In this document: piece after piece, positions 1 to 5,560 of the stretch
Layout of the letters: the number at the start of each line of letters is the position of its first letter
Position numbering within the stretch: the first letter of the stretch is position 1
Virus record (IMG/VR): IMGVR_UViG_3300032326_000054
Span: 1-26,283 of that record
Direction: 5' to 3' (one strand)
DNA: 26,283 nucleotides
DNA from: a virus
Position numbers and translations under genes: made by a program
Notes under the pieces: model-generated
What the model saw: the letters and a program-made list of their open reading frames with translations, nothing else
Told to the model about the DNA's origin: nothing
Databases searched by the model: none

Positions 1-24
1 GGCTACGGCTACGGCTACGGCTGA
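1..24 (+). CDS. possible C-terminal end of an upstream gene (Gly-Tyr repeat)
   Basis: The first 21 bases read in frame 1 as Gly-Tyr-Gly-Tyr-Gly-Tyr-Gly followed by TGA at 22-24. The DNA is three copies of the hexamer GGCTAC plus GGCT. Repetitive Gly/Tyr tails occur on some small phage and bacterial proteins, so this may be the end of a gene that starts outside the window. Only seven codons are visible, so no function can be assigned. It could equally be a simple-sequence repeat. Confidence 0.25.
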   Translation, partial: GYGYGYG

Positions 25-111
25 CCGACCGACACAAACCACCAGCCCGAGAGAGAGCGCATCGAACCAGAAGCTCAGACCGTGGATCATCGCTCGCCCC
101 CTTCGGGGTCA

Positions 112-151
112 GGTGCTGCAAGCTCCTCGCAAGCTCGTCGCTCGCTGCACC
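112..151. repeat. imperfect inverted repeat
   Basis: Arms 112-123 and 140-151 pair at 10 of 12 positions around a 16-base gap. It lies next to a short C-rich/G-rich hairpin at 98-108 (four C-G pairs around TTC). Both are in the GC-rich non-coding region. Confidence 0.4.
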
Positions 152-212
152 CTCTCGCGCTGTTGCTCCCTCGTAAACGCTTCGGCTTCACCAAAATCGG
201 CTCAGCCTTGCA

Positions 213-252
213 CTCGGTCACATCCACGCTCTCACGCTTCCAGTGACCAGAG
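213..252. repeat. inverted repeat GGTCAC/GTGACC
   Basis: GGTCAC (216-221) pairs perfectly with GTGACC (243-248). CTC (213-215) then pairs with GAG (250-252) across a one-base bulge at 249. The spacer is 21 bases. Function unknown. Confidence 0.4.
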
Positions 253-279
253 CGGAAGGAACGCAACGCGACGAACCGA

Positions 280-327
280 CCCCGCCACGATCTTCGCTCG
301 CTTCGCTCGCCGAAGGTCGTAACGGGG
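280..327. repeat. long imperfect hairpin, loop overlaps a 17-base repeat
   Basis: CCCCG (280-284) pairs with CGGGG (323-327), and CGATCTTCG (288-296) pairs with CGAAGGTCG (311-319) with one G-U. The two helices are separated by a symmetric 3-base internal loop. The apical part overlaps one copy of an exact 17-base repeat (294-310) found again at 411-427. No T-run follows, so it is not a classical Rho-independent terminator. Confidence 0.5.
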
Positions 328-427
328 CATGGCGTAAGGCGTGGCAGATAGTCGCGCAACGCGCCCCGCGAACCGTTATCGAACACCTGTTCGGATAATA
401 AATCGCGCCCTCGCTCGCTTCGCTCGC
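294..427. repeat. 17-base exact direct repeat (two copies)
   Basis: The 17-mer TCGCTCGCTTCGCTCGC occurs at 294-310 and 411-427. Fragments of the same CGCTCGC motif also occur near 91-97 and 137-145. The feature spans both copies and the unrelated sequence between them. The repeat is unlike the coding part of the window in composition. Confidence 0.6.
376..398. promoter_or_regulatory. candidate LexA (SOS) box inside an extended inverted repeat
   Basis: Bases 380-393 read CGAACACCTGTTCG, a perfect palindromic arrangement CGAACA-N2-TGTTCG. The known Gram-positive/actinobacterial LexA box is built on CGAAC-N4-GTTCG, with A and T preferred inside the half-sites, so the core matches. The symmetry extends outward: TTATC (376-380) against GATAA (394-398) across a single unpaired G (393). 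A -10-like hexamer GATAAT lies at 394-399, immediately beside the box, but I see no good -35. If LexA binds, it would sit on a promoter reading toward terL. It could instead be only a hairpin. Confidence 0.45.
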
Positions 428-435
428 TCGGGGAA

Positions 436-474
436 AAGCCGATAGGCGCGCTAAAGCGCGCTCTTATCGGGCTT
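436..474. repeat. strong hairpin with GCGCGCT stem
   Basis: GCGCGCT (446-452) and AGCGCGC (455-461) are perfectly complementary around AA. Below this, CCGATA (439-444) pairs with TATCGG (465-470), and AAGC (436-439) with GCTT (471-474), with small bulges. This is the most stable structure in the upstream region. It is followed by GGAAAAGC rather than a T-run, so a terminator reading is weak in the + direction. Confidence 0.55.
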
Positions 475-487
475 GGAAAAGCATCGT

Positions 488-502
488 GTCGGCATAGCCG
501 AC
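488..502. repeat. perfect 6-bp hairpin
   Basis: GTCGGC (488-493) and GCCGAC (497-502) are perfect complements around a 3-base loop ATA. It sits 13 bases after the preceding hairpin and 13 before the next, giving an evenly spaced series. Confidence 0.45.
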
Positions 503-515
503 CCCAGTGCTTATA

Positions 516-530
516 ATCCCCGCCGGGGAT
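516..530. repeat. perfect 6-bp hairpin ATCCCC/GGGGAT
   Basis: ATCCCC (516-521) and GGGGAT (525-530) pair perfectly around GCC. An alternating AT run begins directly after it, marking the change from GC-rich to AT-rich sequence. Confidence 0.45.
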
Positions 531-715
531 ATATATACACTATCGCATCAAAATATTTTTCCAGTATTACGGGATGCTCAGTGTCTAAATGTCCGTATTT
601 ACCCCATATAGTAGTGACCTTAGTCACATTCTTTATATAGTGCCGTTCGTTTTTCCGTTTTGAACGGGTTAGTATATATAGACGAACGAATACAACATAG
701 TGAGTCTATCTCGCT
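531..715. promoter_or_regulatory. AT-rich control region with TATATAG motifs and competing hairpins
   Basis: This stretch is AT-rich and carries TATATAG-like motifs at 606-611, 634-640 and 673-681, plus TATATATA at 530-537. A 5-bp hairpin lies at 614-627 (GTGAC/GTCAC). GAACGG (662-667) can pair with CCGTTC (643-648), or its AACGG part can pair with the nearer CCGTT (655-659); these two structures exclude each other. TTGAAC at 660-665 resembles a -35, but no -10 lies at proper spacing. A late promoter or replication origin is possible; neither is proven. Confidence 0.35.
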
Positions 716-721
716 GTGAGA

Positions 722-779
722 GGCTGGCTTATTGCCAGCCACGAACCCGAGGGGTTAGCGAGGCTTGCCAAAGCAAGCC
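722..779 (+). promoter_or_regulatory. three tandem perfect hairpins in the terL leader
   Basis: Three perfect stems follow one another: GGCTGGC/GCCAGCC (722-728 with 734-740), AACCC/GGGTT (744-748 with 752-756) and GGCTTGC/GCAAGCC (762-768 with 773-779). Loops are 5, 3 and 4 bases. They end 45 bases before the terL start. No T-run follows any of them. They could be a structured 5' leader, an RNase processing site, or part of a packaging (cos/pac) site next to terL. Confidence 0.5.
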
Positions 780-813
780 GAGCGATAAAGGGGATTTTAT
801 ATAAGGTTTTTAT

Positions 814-820
814 AAGGGGA
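814..820 (+). promoter_or_regulatory. ribosome binding site deciding the terL start
   Basis: AAGGGGA lies three bases before the ATG at 824. The longer in-frame GTG at 716 has no comparable site, and its extra codons run through the three leader hairpins, so 824 is preferred. Confidence 0.6.
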
Positions 821-823
821 GTC

Positions 824-2692
824 ATGGCAGCGGTCAAAGGTAAAGAGCATCACAATGTGGTAGCCTTGAGAGAGGCAAAGTCTAAGGTTCTAGAGTTCGT
901 AAAGCAAGGACTCGACCTGCAAGATGCTATTGCCAGGGCTGACCGTAAGCCTGATGTGATGAAGGTCTGGCGTCAAGACGCCGCCTTTATGAAGGATTTA
1001 GAGAAGGCTCGCACTGAGGGTGCAAAGACTCTTAGCCTTGTCACTGGGGACGCTAAGTTTAAGATAGGCTTTGAGGAGTTCTCGAAGGAGTTCCTAGACA
1101 GCCCCATCTTTGACCATCACCGTTCCTGGATTGACGTCCTTGAGGGACGTGACCCAAGTTATATCCATGAGTCTATGGTTTATGAGCCTGCCAGCCCGAA
1201 GCGTTTGCTTATTAACGTCCCGCCTGAGCATGCCAAGTCTACGGTCATCACAGTCAACTACTGTGTCTACCGCATTGCCATGGACCCGAACATTAAAATT
1301 ACTATCGTTTCCAAGACCCAGGAGCGCGCCAAGGAGTATCTCTACTCAATCAAGCAGCGCCTGAGCCATGAACGCTGGGCTAAGATGCAATCCGTCTACG
1401 GTTCTGCTGGAGGCTGGAAAGAAGATGCGGATACTTGGAAGGCTGATAGGATTTACCTTTCTCGTGATTCAACCGAGAAGGACCCGACAGTGCAAGCGCT
1501 GGGTGTTGGTGGTCAGATTACTGGCGCCCGTTCGAACCTCATCATCCTGGATGACGTTGTTACGACTTCAAACGCGCATGAGTGGGAGAAGCAACTCCTC
1601 TGGCTCCAGCGAGATGTAGTCACCCGTCTGGGTGATAATGGCAAGCTGCTGATTGTTGGTACGCGTATTGCTGCCAATGACCTATACCGTGAGATTAGGA
1701 ATCCTGACCACTGGACTGGTGGCAAGACTCCCTTTACCTACATGTCTATGCCTGCTGTATTGGAGTATGACGATGACCCCAACAAGTGGGTTACACTGTG
1801 GCCCAAGTCTAATATACCCTGGGAAGGTTCGGAAGATAATATCCTTCCGGATGAAAACGGTCTTTATCCTAAGTGGAATGGGCCCGCTCTGTTTCGGAGG
1901 CGCTCTGAGGTATCCCCTGCAGCTTGGGCTCTGGTTTATCAGCAACAAGACGTACAAGAAGACTCCATCTTTCCGCCTGCGTGTGTCCAAGGTTCAGTCA
2001 ACAGGATGCGCAAGCGTGGGCCGCTAAAGCCTGGAACACCTGGACATCCTGCTGAGGCAGGGCACTGGTATACGATTATTGGTCTAGACCCTGCTATGGC
2101 AGGTAACACTGCTGCTGTAGTTATGACTGTTGACCGTCAGACTCGTAAGCGGTACATCCTAGATGTTGAGAACATGCAAGAACCTACCCCTCAGAAAATT
2201 CAGAATTTGATTGAGAGCTGGGTTGAGAAGTACCGCCCTCAAGAGATACGTATTGAGACTAACGCTCACCAGAAGGCTTACGCCCTGGATGAGAACTTGC
2301 GTACCTTTCTTGCTTCTAGCGGAGTTAGATTTTCTAGCCAGTTTACTGGCAAGAACAAATGGGACACTTCTTTCGGTGTAGCTGCTATGTCTGGTCTATT
2401 TGGAACCATGCGTAGTAACACACATCAAGATGATAACCTGATTGAGATTCCTTCTCAGGACGGTTCCGAAGGTATTAAGGCACTTATCCAGCAGTTAATA
2501 ACCTGGAAGCCTGACACCAAAGGAAAGACAGACTGCGTTATGGCACTCTGGTTCTGTGAACTCAGAGCACGAGAAGTCATTGGCAGTACAAGAATCAGTC
2601 AGAGTCACATACCAAACAAATGGGCCACAGCCCGCCAAGCAAATACTCGGTACATTGTAAATGTAAACGACTATGAATTTGGAACAGAATAG
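824..2692 (+). CDS. terL: terminase large subunit (packaging ATPase/nuclease)
   Basis: This is the motor that pumps phage DNA into the prohead through the portal and cuts the concatemer. Counted from 824 it is 622 residues, a usual TerL length. The N-terminal ATPase half has a Walker-A-like segment VPPEHAKST (132-140) and Walker B LIILDD (239-244), followed by a likely coupling motif LLIVGTR (275-281). The C-terminal RNase-H-like nuclease half has IIGLDPA (418-424), EIRIETN (474-480) and a third acidic position at D570 in GKTDCVMALW. Those three acidic residues match the metal-binding set expected of TerL nucleases. The P-loop departs from the classical GxxxxGKS form, which is common among TerL. 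No small subunit is visible nearby; it may lie upstream of the window. Confidence 0.93.
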   Translation: MAAVKGKEHHNVVALREAKSKVLEFVKQGLDLQDAIARADRKPDVMKVWRQDAAFMKDLEKARTEGAKTLSLVTGDAKFKIGFEEFSKEFLDSPIFDHHRSWIDVLEGRDPSYIHESMVYEPASPKRLLINVPPEHAKSTVITVNYCVYRIAMDPNIKITIVSKTQERAKEYLYSIKQRLSHERWAKMQSVYGSAGGWKEDADTWKADRIYLSRDSTEKDPTVQALGVGGQITGARSNLIILDDVVTTSNAHEWEKQLLWLQRDVVTRLGDNGKLLIVGTRIAANDLYREIRNPDHWTGGKTPFTYMSMPAVLEYDDDPNKWVTLWPKSNIPWEGSEDNILPDENGLYPKWNGPALFRRRSEVSPAAWALVYQQQDVQEDSIFPPACVQGSVNRMRKRGPLKPGTPGHPAEAGHWYTIIGLDPAMAGNTAAVVMTVDRQTRKRYILDVENMQEPTPQKIQNLIESWVEKYRPQEIRIETNAHQKAYALDENLRTFLASSGVRFSSQFTGKNKWDTSFGVAAMSGLFGTMRSNTHQDDNLIEIPSQDGSEGIKALIQQLITWKPDTKGKTDCVMALWFCELRAREVIGSTRISQSHIPNKWATARQANTRYIVNVNDYEFGTE

Positions 2693-2699
2693 GAAAACA

Positions 2700-3161
2700 A
2701 TGAAACTAAGAGGCGAATCAGGCGGTATGCCAGCTCGTATGGGTGGCGGAGCTAGAGCAGCATCACGTGGTGGAAAGTCTGTTAGTAGAGTTCTTAGCAA
2801 AACAGGAACAACCGCTAGAAAACGAACTATTAAAAATGCTGCTACAACAACAACTGGAAAAGTAAAGGCTGCTGAAAAATTAAAGCGTCTTAATGCAAGC
2901 GGTAAAGGTCTTCCAATTGCAAATGCTACTACTGCTATTAAACGTGCACCTAGTGGCAAGTCGGTTGGTAAAGTAAAAGTAGTTATAGAGGCTACAAACC
3001 CAACTGGAACTAGAGGTCCTCTTGAAGTTATAAGAGCATCTGGACGCAACCGAGATATTTTTAAAGGCAAAACAAAGTACATACAAAGTGATGGAACTGT
3101 TTTTCCAAGAACTCGCACTCAAAAGTCATTTCTTCGTCAAGAAGCAACAGGAAGAAAATAA
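2700..3161 (+). CDS. small basic protein between terL and portal, unknown function
   Basis: This 153-residue protein is strongly Lys/Arg-rich, with Gly/Ala/Thr runs and no cysteine. It resembles other small basic virion-associated proteins only in composition, and I do not recognise a family. The ATG at 2700 is preferred over an in-frame ATG at 2673, which would overlap terL by 20 bases; AGGAA at 2691-2695 serves the 2700 start. Its stop overlaps the portal start by one base (TAATG). The charge suggests nucleic-acid contact, either with packaged DNA or at the motor. That is inference. A 207-codon open frame on the opposite strand (2495-3118) is a shadow of this Lys/Ala-rich gene and the end of terL. 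Confidence 0.75.
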   Translation: MKLRGESGGMPARMGGGARAASRGGKSVSRVLSKTGTTARKRTIKNAATTTTGKVKAAEKLKRLNASGKGLPIANATTAIKRAPSGKSVGKVKVVIEATNPTGTRGPLEVIRASGRNRDIFKGKTKYIQSDGTVFPRTRTQKSFLRQEATGRK

Positions 3162-4903
3162 TGGCAGATATTAAAACAATTGCTAGACGAGTAGATGCTA
3201 TGAAGCATCGCGCCTGGGAGCGCGACGTTCAAATGGGCAACATCTTGTCTGTGCGTAAGGGTAAGATGGCAGAGGTTTTCCCTGACATGTTCCCGTCAGA
3301 CATGCCTAGCGCCATGATTGCTAACTTTATTGACGTTGCTGCACGTGACCTTGCAGAAGTTCTTGCACCACTGCCTTCGATTAACTGCTCTACTACTAAC
3401 GTTACATCTGACCGCGCTAGAGCTTTTGCTGATAAGCGTAGTATGATTGCTAACAACTATGTTTATACATCACGCCTACAGACTCAAATGTATCCTGGCT
3501 CAGACCAGTTCTTTACCTATGGATTCTTGCCAATCCACATTGAGCCTGATTGGGACAGTGATTTGCCACGCATCCGCGTGGAAGACCCTATGGGTGTCTA
3601 CTATGAGCGTGACCGATTTGGTCGCCTAGTAGCATATGCAAAGCGCTACAACAAGAGCATTGGTGAACTTGTTAATGAGTTCCCTGAGTACACTGGGGCT
3701 ATTCTTGGACAGCAAGGCTTTGACCAGAATCTAAATGCAGATATTGAAGTTATCCGCTATATGGATAAAGATTCAATTGTTTTATATGTACCATCACGTC
3801 AGAATCTTGCTCTTACACAGGCTAAGAACCCAATGGGCAAGATGACTGTTTTGATTGCTGAACGTCCATCTATTGATGGAAACCCACGCGGACAATTTGA
3901 CGATGTTGTATTCGTACAACTTGCTCGTGCACGTTTTGCTAACCTTGCTATGGAAGCGGCTGAAAAGTCAATCCAAGCCCCACTTGTTGTACCTGATGAT
4001 GTGATTGACCTGCCTATGGGTCCTGATGCAATCATCCGTACATCAAATCCTAATGGTGTTGGGCGTGTCCGTCTGGATATTCCCGCAGCTACTTTTCAGG
4101 AGCAATCAGCACTCCAATCTGAATTACGACTCGGTGCTCGATATCCCGAAGGTAGAACTGGAAACATTGACGCTAGTGTTATCACTGGTCAAGGTGTCCA
4201 GGCACTTCTTGGTGCTTTCGATTCTCAGATTAAGGCTGGTCAAACAGTACTTGCTGAGATATTGGAAGATGTCATCAAGCTGTGTTTTGAAATGGATGAA
4301 CTCCTTTTCAACAAGGATAAGAGTGTCAGAGGTGTAGCACAAGGTACGCCGTACGAGTTAAAGTACATGCCAGGCAAGGACATTAAGGGCGATACTTCGG
4401 TAGAAGTCCGATATGGCTTGATGGCTGGATTAGACCCTTCTCGCGCCCTGATTTTCTCTCTCCAAGCACTAGGTGCAGACCTAGTATCAAAAGATTTTAT
4501 TCGTCGTGAATTACCATGGAGCGTTAACGTTACTATGGAAGAACAGCGTATTGAAATCGAAAAGATGCGCGAGAACCTTACTGCAGCAATCACTGCAAGT
4601 GCGCAAGCAATTCCTGCTATGGCCGCACAAGGTCAAGACCCATCTAAGCTAATCCAGAATATTGCTGACGTTATTGAACGTCGCCGTAAAGGGGATAGTA
4701 TCGAAGCTGCTGCGTTGGCAGTGTTTAAGGTTGAAGAACCTGAACAACCGATGCAGCCAGAGATGGCTCCGCCAGGCACACAAGGCCCAGTTGAGCAAGC
4801 GCCCCCGTCCCCAGCGGCTCCTGGACAACCTTCTGGCGGAGCCCCTCAACAACAGGGAGCACCAGCAGATTTAACAACAATGTTAGCAGGTCTAGGAGGA
4901 TAA
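3161..4903 (+). CDS. portal protein
   Basis: The likely role is the dodecameric ring at one capsid vertex through which DNA enters and leaves. Evidence: position just after terL, length of 580 residues, a mixed alpha/beta body with an acidic-basic pattern typical of portals, and a disordered Pro/Gln/Ala-rich tail (about residues 525-580). The N-terminal part contains a long helical stretch leading to MIANFIDVAARDLAEVLAPL, and a middle stretch GFLPIHIEPDWDSDLPRIRV resembles the wing region of podovirus-type portals. No catalytic motif is expected. The start overlaps the previous stop by one base. The last codons contain AGGAGG, which forms the ribosome site of the next gene. Confidence 0.85.
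   Translation: MADIKTIARRVDAMKHRAWERDVQMGNILSVRKGKMAEVFPDMFPSDMPSAMIANFIDVAARDLAEVLAPLPSINCSTTNVTSDRARAFADKRSMIANNYVYTSRLQTQMYPGSDQFFTYGFLPIHIEPDWDSDLPRIRVEDPMGVYYERDRFGRLVAYAKRYNKSIGELVNEFPEYTGAILGQQGFDQNLNADIEVIRYMDKDSIVLYVPSRQNLALTQAKNPMGKMTVLIAERPSIDGNPRGQFDDVVFVQLARARFANLAMEAAEKSIQAPLVVPDDVIDLPMGPDAIIRTSNPNGVGRVRLDIPAATFQEQSALQSELRLGARYPEGRTGNIDASVITGQGVQALLGAFDSQIKAGQTVLAEILEDVIKLCFEMDELLFNKDKSVRGVAQGTPYELKYMPGKDIKGDTSVEVRYGLMAGLDPSRALIFSLQALGADLVSKDFIRRELPWSVNVTMEEQRIEIEKMRENLTAAITASAQAIPAMAAQGQDPSKLIQNIADVIERRRKGDSIEAAALAVFKVEEPEQPMQPEMAPPGTQGPVEQAPPSPAAPGQPSGGAPQQQGAPADLTTMLAGLGG
4894..4899 (+). promoter_or_regulatory. strong SD embedded in the portal 3' end
   Basis: AGGAGG lies inside the last codons of the portal gene, five bases before the GTG at 4905. 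It supports the GTG start of the next small gene. Confidence 0.7.
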
Positions 4904-4904
4904 A

Positions 4905-5135
4905 GTGGCAACTCGCAAAAAGCGCGTAGTAACAGTAGAAACCAACGAATATAATCGTTTGGAAATGTACTGTATCTGGCTTAACGAGTTCTACAACTCG
5001 CTGCTAAAAGCAGGGTTCAAGCATGATGTTGCGCTTGCCTTGATTATAGAAAAAGATTCATATCCTGATTGGGTTGAATGGAAAATCCCAACAGACGCTG
5101 ATATTTCAAAATACATGGATGAAGATGAGGACTAA
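4905..5135 (+). CDS. small conserved-looking phage protein, unknown function
   Basis: This 76-residue protein starts with GTG behind a perfect AGGAGG. It has a basic N-terminus (ATRKKR), an amphipathic helical middle rich in Trp/Tyr (YCIWLNEFYNSLLKAGF), and an acidic end (KYMDEDED). I recognise no domain. Its place between portal and the internal virion genes suggests a small structural or assembly factor. The next gene starts two bases after the stop. Confidence 0.75.
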   Translation: MATRKKRVVTVETNEYNRLEMYCIWLNEFYNSLLKAGFKHDVALALIIEKDSYPDWVEWKIPTDADISKYMDEDED

Positions 5136-5137
5136 AA

Positions 5138-5560
5138 ATGGCAGAGGTAGTTTCAGGAGTTGGTAAAAACTCCAGTCGTACTGACAAAAATCTTAGTGCT
5201 CGTGTACAGCGTGTAGTTAATGATGCAAAGATTCAGAACGCTCCTGGTGGAGCGTACTCAGACCGCTCACAGCTAACTAATCTTGCACAAGGTGCGCCTA
5301 CTGATGTTCCTGTAGCAAATCCTATGAATGGTGCTACTCCATCAATTCCAGTAACTACAACAAATGTATTTGCACCTGGAAGTATTGATAAGCCTTTATC
5401 TGATGGAGCTCCTGGTGGACCTGGAAGTAACGTTAGCACACAGATTCCTGTAGATGCTGTAAACCCAGACTCAATTTTTATTCGTGCATTAGCTAGAGCA
5501 AACCCTACATCTCGTCAACTTCTTATGATGGTGGAAGCCTATAACGAAATGGAAGGCTAA
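5138..5560 (+). CDS. Pro/Gly/Ser-rich small protein, unknown function
   Basis: The product has 140 residues. Residues about 30-110 are low-complexity (Gly, Pro, Ser, Thr, Asn) and probably disordered. The C-terminal ~30 residues form a likely helix (FIRALARANPTSRQLLMMVE). I do not recognise a family. GAGG at 5127-5130 precedes the ATG. The stop abuts the ATG of the following giant gene with no gap, so the two are probably translated together. It may be a linker or assembly factor for the large protein; this is inference from position only. Confidence 0.7.
   Translation: MAEVVSGVGKNSSRTDKNLSARVQRVVNDAKIQNAPGGAYSDRSQLTNLAQGAPTDVPVANPMNGATPSIPVTTTNVFAPGSIDKPLSDGAPGGPGSNVSTQIPVDAVNPDSIFIRALARANPTSRQLLMMVEAYNEMEG

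Larger units (their letters stand above)
25..823. other. long non-coding, hairpin-rich region upstream of the late operon
   Basis: About 800 bases hold no credible gene. The first ~500 bases are GC-rich (37 G/C of 60 in 61-120, against 25 of 60 in a sampled coding line at 8701-8760); 531-715 is AT-rich. At least a dozen inverted repeats can be drawn: 98-108, 112-151, 213-252, 280-327, 376-398, 436-474, 488-502, 516-530, 614-627, 643-667, 722-740, 744-756 and 762-779. Short open frames here (113-322 plus, 87-386 minus) have Arg/Ser/Pro-rich, low-information translations, no good ribosome site, and run through the hairpins. Possible roles are a late-promoter region, a packaging or replication site, or a structured leader RNA. 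None can be chosen from sequence alone. Confidence 0.7.

Noticed and set aside
1-22. GGCTAC triplicate as a packaging or attachment repeat
   Set aside because: It is three short tandem units at the window edge and is better explained as Gly-Tyr codons or simple repeat; nothing pairs with it elsewhere in the window.
87-386. 99-codon minus-strand open frame and a plus-strand frame at 113-322
   Set aside because: Both are Arg/Ser/Pro-rich low-information translations typical of GC-rich non-coding DNA. They lack a ribosome site, and they read through several inverted repeats.
660-678. TTGAAC/TATATA as a sigma70-type promoter
   Set aside because: The spacer is about 7 bases, far too short for a -35/-10 pair.
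716-823. Longer N-terminus of TerL from GTG at 716
   Set aside because: The extra 36 codons pass through three perfect hairpins and have no ribosome site. AAGGGGA precedes the ATG at 824.
2495-3118. 207-codon minus-strand open frame
   Set aside because: It is a hydrophobic shadow of Lys/Ala-rich coding sequence on the other strand. The plus-strand gene has spacing, ribosome site and operon context.
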